Made by a program: the position numbers and the translations under genes. This document shows, piece after piece, positions 11,650 through 22,966 of a DNA stretch of 64,000 nt. The stretch lies in assembly GCA_011009095.1 (NCBI GenBank), contig VTPC01008247.1:57613-121612 (forward strand). The letters run 5' to 3'. A model generated the notes under the pieces. It was given only the letters and a program-made list of their open reading frames with translations. It did no database searches and was not told where the DNA came from. Positions within the stretch are counted from its first letter, which is position 1. The number at the start of each line of letters is the position of its first letter. Source of the stretch: Ignelater luminosus. Lineage: Eukaryota > Arthropoda > Insecta > Coleoptera > Elateridae.

Positions 11650-13622
11650 AAATGGATAAGGAAATCATAAAGGACGGACAAGTCGACCGACGGTGAGTGA
11701 AATGTTCAAGATACTGGTGAAAAAAATTAAAAGTATTTGGTTAAGGGGTTACATTCCAATAATGTCTCATACTCGAATCCTTCAAATGGCTAGAAGCTAT
11801 CATGACAAGTACAGAAATATCTTATGGTCAAGCAACAGAAGAGGAACAGAAAGATTTGACTTAAACGTCGGCTTATTTTTAAATGAAAGTAAACATTCAT
11901 TTGCTGTGGCTGCCTGCAAATGTGCGGACTTTTCTAATTGTAAATGTAGCAAAGAAAAGAAAGTGCCTAGTCTTGAACAAGAGTTCTTAAAAGATCAGAG
12001 AACTACTAGAGCTTTAAATGCTGTAGCACTGAGGTAAGAAACAAAACAAAAAAATGCTATGGAGGAAAATAAGTTTTATTATTCAACAAACAAAGCAATA
12101 ATAAAGCACTTAGTAGCACTCCTGATACTGAGGTAGAAAGTGGTTCTAATTAGAGTTTTTAAGATGGCACAGTTCAAGAAATTAAACCTAATAACATAGC
12201 ATCAATGTCAGGAGACCCTCAAACTTCAAGATGGCAAATGCAAATGCATTTGCCATCGGTTGCTTTTATTTGTGATTTACCAGCGTGTCAGACAAAGTTG
12301 TTGCACCTATTGCAAGTGCTGTTCTCAAAGATTGTTACGGAGGAAAATAAAAGTAAAGTCATTGATAGACAAGAAAGAACAAAGAATCGCAACAAATTAT
12401 TGAGGAAAGCCAAACTCAAGTTCGGGAGAATACAGGACTTTATTTTGATGGGAAGAAGGATAAGACATAGGCTCAAGAAAAGAAGGGAAATAAATACTAC
12501 AAGAAAACTATTGTCGAAGAACATGTTTCGCTTGTGAAGGAGCTTGGTTCAAAGTACTTAGGGCATGTAACACTTATTTCTGGGACTGGAAATAATATAA
12601 AAGAAAGCATTTTTCTTTTCTTTAATAACAAGCAACAATTTAACGTGGAAGCCATTACAATCCTTAGAATGCCTTTTTCATGGAAATGAATTACCGCTAC
12701 ACTATCTTTTTTGTTTCCTAGATGGAAAAACAAAAGGTCCCAATGAATTTGGTTGTGTTTTAGGAAAGAAACTTCAGAAATGTCACGAACTGCGAGTGGT
12801 TGAGTTCTGCCCAATAGAAAATAACCTTCTAGCAATGGAAATAAAAAATGACCTAAGTACAGATCAGAAGTATTTGTTTAAAATGGCTAAAGCAATATTT
12901 GATGGAACATGCTGTTTTGACTTGGTCCTCAAAAAGCCAGGAAAACTTGCCCATTCAAGGTGGCTTACCTTGGTAAGCTGTATTCTTCCCCTTTATGTAG
13001 GGAGAGAAAGACTTTCAAAAAATCTCTGAATATTAACAGAATTTGTTTTGAAGGTGTGTGTTCCAATGCGGTTCAACATTAAATTGAAATCATCGTGCAT
13101 TATTGGATTTAAGAATCTCTGGAGACTAATTTTTATTTTAGATATTTTAGCCTGAAACTGAAAAAAATAATTGACCCGGTAGTACAGTGGAACGGATACT
13201 TCGTCTCTCCTGAGAAAATCCTTTTTGGCATGATATCTGATGAGCGACGACATGCTAGGGAGCTAAGTTTGCGTCTACTATTGAGAGCACGATCGGAAAT
13301 GAAAGAAGGTATAAGGAAATTTGTGATTCCCAAAATAAATTTCGAGGCTAAAAAGTACAAGGTATTACCATCACAGAGCTTCCTATGACGAAACATATTT
13401 CTCTTGATAAAGTGTGCATCAAAGAAATAGCTGAGTCATCTTCTGGGATTAAATCTGTCCATTTTCTCAGAAATTTTTCCAATGGAAAAGGTTATAAAAC
13501 TAGTTACTGACTCATTACAGTCTGTTTGCGATCTAGAAGCCAGAAAAGAATTTATAAAATCAAGAATTGCTTCACAGAAATCTACGCTCAAATTTGAAGC
13601 GAAGAAATATTTCACGGTATAA
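11650..13622 (+). pseudogene. Decayed copy of an uncharacterised multicopy insect gene (DGKKDKT/GSKYLGH family)
   Basis: A collinear series of blocks on the plus strand reads IWLRGYIPIMSHTRILQM, ACKCADFSNCKCSKEKKVPSLEQEFLKDQRTTRALN, a VIDRQERTKNRNKLLRK segment, TGLYFDGKKDKT, EEHVSLVKELGSKYLGHV, LSTDQKYLF, ILFDGTCCFDLVLKKPGKLAHSRWLT, VPMRFNIKLKSSC, DPVVQWNGYFVSPEKILFGMISDERRHARELSLR and FVIPKINFEAKKY. I recognise this block order from a large family of uncharacterised proteins with many near-identical copies per genome in insects and other invertebrates. The CxC-type Cys cluster lies near 11910-11955. Frame changes and stops occur throughout, so this copy is dead. No catalytic site is established for the family, to my knowledge; copy number suggests a mobile element. 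Confidence 0.65.
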
Positions 13623-14819
13623 GTAAAACAACACTTTAGTTATTGTTATTCTTCTAGTTATTAAAGTAATTTCTTCAAAGATTAAAATTATTTTGTATGT
13701 CTAAATGTGCCTGTATTTTACTATTATTTACACCCCTCATCCGGTGGGGAAAAAACGCAACACAAATTACGAAAAACAAAAAAAATTTAAAAGCAGGTAA
13801 ACACATTTTTTGACCTAATTTTTTCTAGGTACCACTAATAAATTGATGATAATAATCAGAAAAATAAAATTAATTTGCTCCCATTTAAACAATGAATGCA
13901 TTTTCCTTGAAAATTCTCTAGTATTTTGTTATTGATATTAAATCGATTTATATTAACATAGCAACAAAATGTTCAATTTTAATTTGTTATTTAATATTAG
14001 ACTTTGTCAATACTAAAATGAACAAATCTTGTGCAAAAGAACTTTGTGCAATCTTTTAAAGAAAGTGATAAGATCAACCAAGCCCTTTTCCTGTGTACAT
14101 GTACTTGTTGCTAAGCTCTTTAGATTAGTATTAATATAATTCTCAGTTTTTTAAAAACGAAAATTGCTAATCATCTATATTTGTACATTCCATTAAGTAA
14201 TGTTTGAAGAGATTTGTGATGAATGATGAATAATCACAATTTGATAAAGTACCGTAATAATTACTATTTCTGTTCAATTGTTTTATTTCTATAACAGTAT
14301 CACGTGTTTAGGTGAACTTGAACTCGAATAAATTGTTAAATGCAAAAAATTGTTGCTAGGTGCTGGTTTTTCAACTATACTCGTACGATTGTATCTGGAC
14401 TGTTATGCAACTTGTGGAAATTTCAAACTAAACTCTAAAACAGACTTCTAGTTTTCGTGCAGGACTAGGACAAAAAATATTCAGTATCGGTGAAAAGTTT
14501 TGTTTCATAAACGTTTAGAAGTGGCATCTTTGTGTAAACTAGAAAATCTTAATAGAAATTGAACAAGAAATTGTACGAACGTTCCTATTTGCAAGGGATT
14601 GGCGCGTATGTATAATTCTGCTATTGCTGGATAGATGTCTCTCTGTGGTTGATTTCCATATTTTCTAAATAAAGTGGAAAATTAAAGAATTCAGATATAC
14701 TGGACATAAGTATCATCCGTATTCTTTCAATACAAAAAAATCTTGAAGTAAAGAAAATTAGATATGTTAGAATGACAAATTATACCTTCTTATTTCAGTA
14801 ACTACGTAAAGATAATAAA
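13623..14819. other. Spacer, nothing recognised
   Basis: Very AT-rich, with a small GC hairpin near 13735-13752 (CCCCTCATCCGGTGGGG). No coding potential. Confidence 0.4.
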
Positions 14820-15420
14820 CATCAATAACATTCAGAAATAACAATATTGTCAGAAGTATATGTTGTAAAGCTTATTCATTAATTGAAGTAGACTAATAAA
14901 GAAGTTTTGTTAAAGTAAACAACAATAACGTCAAAATTGTTAATTAACTACGAACTTCGTACACATAATTAAATGGAACGGGAGACGCTTAATTAGGTCC
15001 TTTATTATGGACGTTAATAATTGAATAGAAAATGGAATTCCTGTTAAACTTAGTTAGATCGGAAACCAGAAAGTCATGTCATAAATTCGATTGCACCGAG
15101 TAGTAAGTAGATACAAAAGGGGCCTTAAACACACGGTTGCGCTTCCATATCGTCCTTTTAGTAGGATAATAATTCAAACAGCACGTAGGCAGGCGTCACA
15201 GGATAAATAGACAGGATATGCCTTGCGCCCTGATAGCCTCCCCCGCCGCTGGGTTTCTACTATATAACCGACGCCGAGCGTCGCCGAATACTGTAAGCGC
15301 ATTTACACTTGCTCGACGAGCAACGTCGTTGTTATCTTTAGCCTATGTTGATATTACGTGTTGCTCTCTCTTGAAAGAAAAAGCAACAGTGTGTTTTTTA
15401 TTAAAGGAAAATTTTTTTAA
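14820..15420. promoter_or_regulatory. Candidate promoter/enhancer island with TATA box and hairpins
   Basis: A ~150-bp patch at 15190-15345 is much richer in G+C and CpG than its surroundings. It holds TATATAA at 15261-15267, the hairpin CGACGC-CGA-GCGTCG at about 15270-15284, and TTGCTCG-A-CGAGCAA near 15310. Just upstream, 14930-15060 carries several homeodomain-type words (TTAATTAA, ATAATTAAAT, CTTAATTAGG, GTTAATAATTG). This combination suggests a conserved promoter or cis-regulatory module; it could serve NPLP1 downstream on the same strand or an unannotated transcript. A short open frame (15218-15427) is probably incidental. There is no direct evidence of transcription. Confidence 0.3.
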
Positions 15421-18400
15421 AGTCTGATCTTATTTTTTTTATACAAAAGAAAATTCGTTTTTGGGGTTGAGAATGGCTTATTTCTTTTCACCAAAAATTT
15501 TGATAAGTTGTGGTATTTTGTGGTTCACACTTTTAATTGGGGTAAGTAAAAAATGAATAAATAGATTTATTATTATTTTATCTATTCGGTAGTAAAATTT
15601 AGAAGAAAAAGTGTAACAATAACCAAACCTAAAAATATCAAATAAGTAAATAAAAAGTTCTTGAGAATTAAACAACAAACAAGAAAACAAGGAAGGAGAT
15701 GATTAATTCATTTTGTTCCCGTTTTAAGAGTGTTAACTTGTAATTAAGTTTGTTAGTGCGAAATGTTTTTAACGGAATTAAATTTTTTATTGTAATATTT
15801 TCCAAGAAGATGTTCTAGGAAATTAAAGAAAAGTTTTCAAGAAATTTATTGCTATTTTATGTAACGTTCTGAATTAATGATGGTGCTCGAAATGCAGAAA
15901 TCATTTGAAAGTCTAATTTAGATATTTTACTTTTTTAAATATAAGTTGTACGTATTTAAAAAAAAATCAAGATACAAAAATACATCAAATCATGTAAATT
16001 TTTAGAATATAAAACCAGCTGCCCTAGAAGCGTCAGTTGTGATTTGCATGTTTTAAATCGTACTAATGTTTGGGTGTAGCAAAAATTGTATTAAGTGGTT
16101 AAATCATTCAATAGGCGCAATTTCCTTTATTTTTGATATTATCAGAAATCTTGTACACAGCTTTTTGAAAATTTAAGACAATTTGTCTTGGTTTTCTCTG
16201 ACTCAAACTTACCATTCTGAAGGTGAGAATCAAATAAAGATGCAGCAAATTAAATCAGCAAAATCCTAAGGTAGTAGGAAAATGCCCACAATTAACTTCA
16301 AAAGGTGAACAGTACCTACGTAAATTACATAAATGAAATTTATCTCGATTTTGAACACTAACATAATCACTTTGTTAGGCCCTCATAAATTTATAATTTT
16401 GATATCTAGATTGCCCAGAAACTAAATATCACCAATAAAATTCGAGAAATATGGAAATCGGGTAAAGCTTTCATTATGGACTCTAAAATTTATAGTTACC
16501 TTTATCTACACAATTCAGTTTGAATTTCCCAAGCGGTACTAATTAGTTACAGTAATAGACTAAGTTTTAAAATTTACCTACATGTATACATAGTCAATGC
16601 TAGATGTAAAGTGAGTTTAAAATTCTTTGTTCCATAGTCCAAATGTTGGAAGTTTAAAATAATATTTCAAAAACAAATGTAATCTTAACAAGTCCTCATT
16701 TTTTTCGCTAACTGACCATAATGAGGAAACATCTGAGTTCATCCTCCTGCTAGAATGATCATGTTACCGTATATTAACCGAAGTTATTTTTAAACGCTGG
16801 AGTCTGCATAATCTAAAACGATATTCAAAATTGCCAAGAAAATATTCGAAACGCCTTTAACTTTAATTTATAGTAACGTATTAAAATGAATATTACAATT
16901 TCCTTTCTTGATGTTAAGCCATTGTATCATCTTTTATAATTTAGCAGAATAGTTCAAACATTTTATTGTATTAAAGGCTCTTCCTCTCTCTCTATAGCAA
17001 ATTCAACTAAAGGAAAATATAATCCAAGCAAATTAAATATTTCAAAAATTGTAATGTAAATTACATTTCTAGATTTTAAGAAAGATTTTCTTATTTAAAT
17101 GAAAATAACTGTTGCTTCCCTTTTCGAAAGAAAATTTAATTTAATATTTACAATATAACTTTCATCTGAACTTTCTTTCAAAGAAACACCGTATTGCTTT
17201 TTTGAGTCTCTCTATTAATAAACCAACAAACTATTCATATTCACACAAACTGACCAATGATGCAACGTGCTCTTCTATAAGAGAGACGTTCCCAATTCTT
17301 GCTTTGTGTAGCCTTAAATTATCTTTGACAAAAACAGGTCTCGTTTTGACTTCTCATTTTTGAGTTAGGAATCCTGGTGACAAAACAAAAAATGTCCCCA
17401 TGTGTGTCTTGCTAAGTAGTTTCTTCTGCTCTTGCAAGAAAAAGGTCTGTCTGAATTTTGATAAAAACCAAGACAACATCACAACGACTGCTTCTGAAAC
17501 ATTTAGTTTTTGTTTGATCTGACTTTTTGTCCTCAAAAAAAGTGTGAAGTCTTGGTATTGTAATTTCCCAAAAAGATTAGGTTCCTCATCAGTCATAACA
17601 ATATGTACTGTCTGTACTGTTATTCTAAACATTTTATTTAATCTTTTTCTCAGTAGAGATATAACTTTAAGAAGATTGGAGGCTAAAGTATTTTAGGAAC
17701 TATATCTACATAAACGTTTACCGGTTTTAGATGTGAGTTTACAAAACAGCAAGCAGAACAAGAAATGTAAGAAACAAAAAGTCTTTTCTCATAAAAGTTC
17801 TCTATATTTTGAATGAAGAAAATAAATTATTAATATTATCCATTTTTCTTTTTACAATTAGATGATGTCGCAGACATGACAGTAATATTATATATGACAA
17901 ACAGCTAACTGTAGAGTAATTAAATTAATAAAAATTAATCAAAAATTAATGCAAGTTTCCCAATATTCGGAAATTCCACTTTTTGAAATTTGGAAATATT
18001 CGTCTTACAAACTTATGGTTGATGAGTCAATAAATCTCAAAAACAATCTTTTTTGTTTTAATAAAGAAACTTTTCAGCGAGTCAGGAAAACTAAAGCTTG
18101 TTCAGTTCTCCTGCGTTTGCCCAACTTCCCGAATTAATAGTTCTTTAAATGCCCCGATTGGAATTGTTGTTCGCTTGGCACGAAATTTTAAACATTGTAT
18201 CAGATATTTATTGCTGTCAGTACTGTAGATTTCCCCGTTTTTGGTTTTAACTGATGAAGTAGTTTTCACTTAAACCCTCTTCAAGTACGCTTTTGCATTG
18301 CTAACCAATTTTCTTTACTTAACTTTAAGGCATTGTCAACTCCAGAGAAATATTTCAATCAGAAGTTTAACATAACTACTTTCTTCTATTTCTTCTCAAT

Positions 18401-19403
18401 TGTCTAAACATTTCTTGATCATAGCAATTTTTTTTCTCAATCCCAGCAAAAAGTGGTGTAACCATAGAAAAACATAAGTTCGTTTTCCTTAAATATTACC
18501 TCTTATGTTGTATAGTATTTACTGTACCTTGAGACGATTTATCAAAATTTTTTTGCTATTACTGGAATTTATTTTACTACAACTTTGCACAAGAAACATC
18601 ATGATCATATAGTATCTGTTTTGTATGGTCAATAAGGCTATTTGGGAGATTTACCATATGAACAAAATTAAGGATCACGGCACATTGAGGCCCATGCTAC
18701 GCGCAAACAAGTCAAGAAGTTAAGTTCAAGCTTTAATTATTTTAATAAAATTTTAATTAAAAAAAAATTAAAGCATGTATTGTCCACAAGTGTTGAGAGG
18801 GTAAGCAATGCTTGTTTCACACCTAATAACAAATCTGTGATGGCTTCACTTCTTTCTACGTACAAGGAGCCAAGTTTCCTGTTGATGAATGACTAACAAT
18901 AAAATAAAGACAAGTTAATGCTTGTTCATTTAAAATTTTAAATAAACAATTCTTAGTTATTTAACACTAACTGCTGTAAGACTTGCAAGTATCGTAAGAA
19001 TGTTGTAAATAAAAATTATGCGATGTTAATTTTATCGTTTTTGGCCTCGAAGGCAAGCTCAGGATAAAAGTAGTCAGGTTTGTGAAAATTACAGTACCGA
19101 TTATTATTTATTCATCCAACGTCAACCACAAAGAATTCCAGTGGAAATCGTAGTTCTAGAAATTTTAAATACAAAAGGATTCCGAGAATCGCAAAACATC
19201 AATTTAATCAATGTTTTCTCTTCGAGACTTTTTTTTTCTAAACCCTAGCCGAAGGTAACACAAGGAAATACAGGAAACCATAAGTGCATCCCTAATGAAA
19301 AGGACGTTTTCTTTAAGTGTCAATATTTGCATATTCCTTAACCCATTAAGTACCACTATAGTCGGCGAAAGAAAATAAACAACTTTTTTATTATATAAAC
19401 AAA
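15421..19403. other. 4 kb without a recognised gene
   Basis: AT-rich. The longest open frames (15478-15690 minus, 17354-17632 minus, 17949-18137 plus) show no known motif, signal peptide or codon-like structure. Treated as intergenic or intronic. Confidence 0.5.
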
Positions 19404-19405
19404 TA

Positions 19406-19503
19406 TACAGTGCGTAAAAAAAGTAAGGCACAAATTCATTTATGGCGTTGTTTTTAATTTTTCGGAAGAATGCTCGAACACGTGATTTTATTTATTTATC
19501 AGC
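19406..19503 (+). repeat. Left inverted repeat of the composite element
   Basis: Begins TACAGTGCG after a TA dinucleotide and ends at TTTATTTATTTATCAGC. The last ~50 bases are an inverted copy of LINE coding sequence found at the start of the LINE fragment near 22261-22310. Confidence 0.65.
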
Positions 19504-19589
19504 AATACTGTAAGCAAAAGATTTTTCTTTCTCCAAAACAAAATGGCGACGTGTCAAAGTTATTGTTTTTGTTATTGTTCACGGCCGTA

Positions 19590-20563
19590 GCAGACCATGT
19601 GATATGCAAGGCAATATACTAATTATTCTGAGATCCGAAAGAGATTTTGGATTTGTAATTTTTGGAAGAGGTAGACCTACAGCTCCCTTCCAGCCAAATG
19701 CAAAGTAGCTAGATTCAATACAGCAATGGACAATATGTGTATTAATTTATCAATAAAGGGACTGGCGTATTTTAGCATCATAAGAGAAATAGTATCAGAA
19801 CCTATTTCATTAGATTTTAAGCTGTGCAAAATTTTATGGACTTCGTCTATTGTAGTAAGAGAAAATTTGAAAGATTTGTCTACAGAATAATGATTAGTTG
19901 AATAATAATTATTATTATCATTGCAATTATTTGTAGTATGTAGCTTGAACAAAAGAACTGAAATAATCGTCAATAAAATTAGGATTACTTAAATAAAAAG
20001 GTATATCGTGGCATTTAGCAAATCGTATGTTCAGATCAGTTAAAGCAGACCATAATTGACTGGAATCGGCATCTTTTGTAAGTGTATCAACATATGCGCT
20101 TTTTTGGCGGCGAATAGCGGCTACGGTAAAATTCCGTAATTCCTTGTAGTTATTCCAGTCCGAGGCAGATTCAGTGCTTTTGTATTTTCTCAAAGCATTG
20201 TTACGTTCCCTCATAACTGCCTTTAAATTATCAGTCAGCCAAGGCACTTTAGGTTTAGTAACATTCACCAATTTGATTGGAGCATGAACATCAAAAACTG
20301 ATAACATAAAGGTTACGGGACTTTGTTATCGATATTATTTTCATGAATTAAATTATACCACGGAAGCGATTCCAAGTCAGCTAAGAATAGATCGCGATTA
20401 AAAGTTCCAAAAGATCTCAATTTATTCTAAGTGATCTTAAAATCGCAAAAAGTTGCTCAATGATCCGAAATATCATCAGCTTCAATAGTACCGAAACAAT
20501 TCACGATTGAATCATTACTTACAAAAATGGGATTAATAAGCGTGCTTGTAGTACTAGTAATTC
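19590..20563 (-). pseudogene. CR1/Jockey-group LINE ORF2 fragment, 3' part (endonuclease tail to RT start)
   Basis: On the minus strand, starting at the transposon insertion, it reads RITSTTSTLINPIF and FGTIEADDISDH (end of the EEP domain), VPWLTDNLKAVMRERNNALRKYK and WNNYKELRNFTVAAIRRQK (linker). The RT N-terminus follows: FKFSLTTIDEVHKILHSLKSNEIGSDTIS, then WKGAVGLPLPKITNPKSLSDLRIISILP near 19600-19690. The block order matches LINE ORF2 proteins with GDFN-type endonucleases. Several stops (for example in SDH*ATFCDF) and frame changes make it non-functional. It ends before the catalytic YADD, inside the composite element. Confidence 0.75.
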
Positions 20564-20565
20564 TA

Positions 20566-21870
20566 AAGGGTTTTCCAATAAGAGGTGTTATTTTGATATT
20601 CAAAGAAAAGTGCCATTTTTTAATATAAATGATCGGATGTTTATTTCATTATAAAGAGGAAGGTATGCCGTTAATAGTGGAAAATAACATCAGGCAAATG
20701 ACCACCACGACCACGCTTACAGGACAATATCCTTTTCATGAAATTTTCCATAACCAAATCGCAAAGTGGCTGCCCTATGTCCTCGATAGCCTCACGAATT
20801 CCATCTTTGAGGTCTTGAATCGACGCTGGGCTGTTGGCGTAGACCTTCTCTTTCACGTGGCCCCAAAGAAAGAAGTCGCAAGGTGTTAAATCACAAGATC
20901 TCGGTGGCCAATTGTGATCACCTCTTCGAGAGATAACACGGTCCGGAAACTTTTTCCGTAAAAGATCAATGGTTTCGTTGCTTGTGTGGCACGTAGCGCC
21001 GTCTTGTTGAAAGTAAACGTTGTCCAGATCAATACCATCCAATTCCGGCCATAAAAAATCGTTAATCATCTCTCGATAGCGCAATCCAGTCACCGTAACT
21101 GTTGCTCCAGCCTCATTTTCGAAAAAGTAAGGTCCAATGACTCCGCCGGACCATAAACCGCACCAAACAGTCACACGTTGAGGATAGAGAGACTTTTCAA
21201 CAATAACTCTTGGATTTTCTGAGCCCCAGATCCGACAATTTTGCTTGTTGACGAAGCCACCGAGGTGGAAATGGGCCTCATCACTCAAGATGATTTTTCG
21301 ATGGAATTCTGGATCATTTTCATGCATTTCAACGACCCAATCAGCAAAGACACGACGTTGTTGATGATCGGCCGGCTTGAGTTCTTGTGTTAACTGGACT
21401 TTATAAGCCTTAAGACCCAAATCTTTATGCAAAATACGGTGTAATGACGTTTGTGGAATGGCTAATTCCAAAGAACGACGAGGAATGGACAAACCTGGGT
21501 TTTCTTTAACACTTTCGGCTACAACAGCAATATTCTCGGCTGTTCTTGAGCGACGTGCACGGGTTTTATTCTTCACATCACTAACTTGTCCCAAGAGCTC
21601 GAATTTTTTCACCAATTTCTGTATTGCGGTCCGACAAGGTGCTTCACGGTGACCCAAAAATGTTCGAGTTTTACGAACCGTCTCTGCCAAATTTTCACCA
21701 TTTTTATAGTGAATTTTAATAATTTCAATGCGTTGTTGAAGCGTGTATCGTTCCATATTTATTAATGGCGTAGTTTCTACTTGTCAAATGTCAAAAAATG
21801 ATAGCTTCAAAAGTGACATCTACCGAAATAGCGGGCTATTCAAAATAACACCTCTTATTGTAAAACCCTT
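20566..21870 (-). mobile_element. Complete DD41D mariner/Tc1-group transposon with TIRs and TA duplication
   Basis: Both ends carry a 31-bp inverted repeat (20566-20596 and 21840-21870; starts AAGGGTTTT, includes AATAAGAGGTGTTATTTTGA) with one mismatch. TA flanks both ends (20564-20565 and 21871-21872). Excising the element plus one TA restores the reading of the LINE it hit. Total length is 1,305 bp around one long transposase frame. High arm identity and an open frame indicate a recent insertion. Confidence 0.9.
20671..21756 (-). CDS. Transposase, mariner/Tc1 superfamily, DD41D type, intact
   Basis: 361 residues, ATG to TAA without interruption. The N-terminal ~120 residues form the helix-turn-helix DNA-binding part (YTLQQRIEIIKIHYKNGEN; later RRSLELAIPQTSLHRILHKDL). 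The DDE catalytic core shows ILSDEAHFHLGG (D159), YFQQDGATCHT (D252) and WPPRSCDLTPCDFFLWG, with D294 as the third acid. 41 residues lie between D252 and D294, hence DD41D. It would bind the element's inverted repeats and move it by cut-and-paste. The start is the first ATG after the right inverted repeat, and the length is usual for the superfamily (~340-370). It is the only intact mobile-element enzyme in the window and could be active if expressed. A truncated relative with the same spacing lies at 41550-41885. Confidence 0.9.
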   Translation of the reverse strand: MERYTLQQRIEIIKIHYKNGENLAETVRKTRTFLGHREAPCRTAIQKLVKKFELLGQVSDVKNKTRARRSRTAENIAVVAESVKENPGLSIPRRSLELAIPQTSLHRILHKDLGLKAYKVQLTQELKPADHQQRRVFADWVVEMHENDPEFHRKIILSDEAHFHLGGFVNKQNCRIWGSENPRVIVEKSLYPQRVTVWCGLWSGGVIGPYFFENEAGATVTVTGLRYREMINDFLWPELDGIDLDNVYFQQDGATCHTSNETIDLLRKKFPDRVISRRGDHNWPPRSCDLTPCDFFLWGHVKEKVYANSPASIQDLKDGIREAIEDIGQPLCDLVMENFMKRILSCKRGRGGHLPDVIFHY

Positions 21871-21872
21871 TA

Positions 21873-22300
21873 GTAGGTTCATTCAAAATTTGCATTACGC
21901 TATATGAATTAAAACAAGCGTTAATAGGGTTACTAACATTAAAGAAGTTGACATTAAAATCGCCAAGGCATATGAAGTCATCAATAGTCGGAATTACAAA
22001 AGATATCATCGAGATTAGTTACAAGATCATTTATGTTAGTCCGTGGTGGTCTATAGATTGTACCAATAACAATGGTTTTTGAATGCAATTTAATTTTAAC
22101 AAATATATACTCTAGATTTGCTAAAATGGAAAAATCAAAAGATAGCTCTTCACAATAGAGATCTGTTTTTACATAAATGCCAACTCCACCTTCTCTACCG
22201 TCTCTGTCTCTGCGAGAAAATTGATAACCTGGCATAAGAACTGTCTCCGTAAGTACATCAGCTGATAAATAAATAAAATCTAAGTGTTCGAGCATTCTTT
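21873..22300 (-). pseudogene. CR1/Jockey-group LINE ORF2 fragment, endonuclease part
   Basis: Reads MLEHLDFIYLSADVLTE, GYQFSRRDRDGREGGVGIYV, VIGTIYRPPRTNIND and, after a frameshift, DDFICLGDFNVNFFNVSN and MQILNEPT. These are the LSETWL-, RR-RxGGGVxIY-, YRPP- and GDFN-type motifs of LINE endonucleases. It joins exactly to the 19590-20563 part: removing the transposon and one TA gives the continuous reading ILNEPT-RITSTTSTLINP. Confidence 0.8.
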
Positions 22301-22359
22301 CGTAAAATTAAAAATAATCTTATAAATTAATTTGTGCCTTACTTTTTTTACACACTGTA
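22261..22359 (-). repeat. Right inverted repeat of the composite element
   Basis: Inverted partner of 19406-19503. Begins GCTGATAAATAAATAAAATC and ends ACACACTGTA before TA. Part of it encodes HLDFIYLSA of the LINE endonuclease. Confidence 0.65.
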
Positions 22360-22966
22360 TATAAAAAGCATCTTCTAGTCTTATCTCGAACGATTCATAT
22401 TTTTTACAGACTCTAAGAGACAATTCCCGATTCTGTTCTCCCTAATTGTTTCTGTTCCAGAGTAATCTGCTTCTTTTAGATAGACTATAAGTTGATAACT
22501 CGAGAGAAGATTATCAAAATAAATTTTATGGCAATTCTTAGTATCATATCTAATAAAGCAAGTAAAATAGAACTTTCGAACCGTATTCCCGTTTTAGTAC
22601 TTGATTTGTTTTGCTACCATAAGATGGTATCCATCATCTGAAGCTAAACACCACAACTTGAAGCCGAACCTGTCAGGTTTTCCCTTTATAAATATTTTTG
22701 CCGAGTGCCGTTCATAGTAAGAGGCCATTTGTTCATCTATAGATAAATTTTCTTTAGATATTCCATATTGGGAAAAAGTTTGATTTAATTTATTAAATAA
22801 CAGTTTCAATTTAGCAAACTTGTCATTTCTGATGGTCAATTGGTCATTATCAGAAAACTGAAGGTTCTGTTTTATGTTTTGGAAACGATTTCTGGACATA
22901 TGTACTTCTCTTAACAAGCTCTACTCCTTTATCGTCATCAGCTGACCAATACATGGCAATGTATAT

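Larger units (their letters stand above)
19406..22359. mobile_element. LINE fragment enclosed by ~98-bp inverted terminal repeats (composite element)
   Basis: The left arm starts TACAGTGCGTAAAAAAAGTA and the right end is its near-complement, ending TTTTTTTACACACTGTA. The arms then continue as inverted copies for about 98 bp (about nine bases in ten matching by eye). TA follows both ends outside the arms, as expected for a Tc1/mariner-type insertion. The interior is a CR1/Jockey-group LINE fragment read on the minus strand, itself split by a DD41D transposon. The inner half of the arms is LINE coding sequence, so the structure is chimeric. It lies directly beside the piggyBac coding remnant. 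Confidence 0.6.

Noticed and set aside
17354..17632. 92-codon minus-strand frame
   Set aside because: No motif and no neighbours of the same type.
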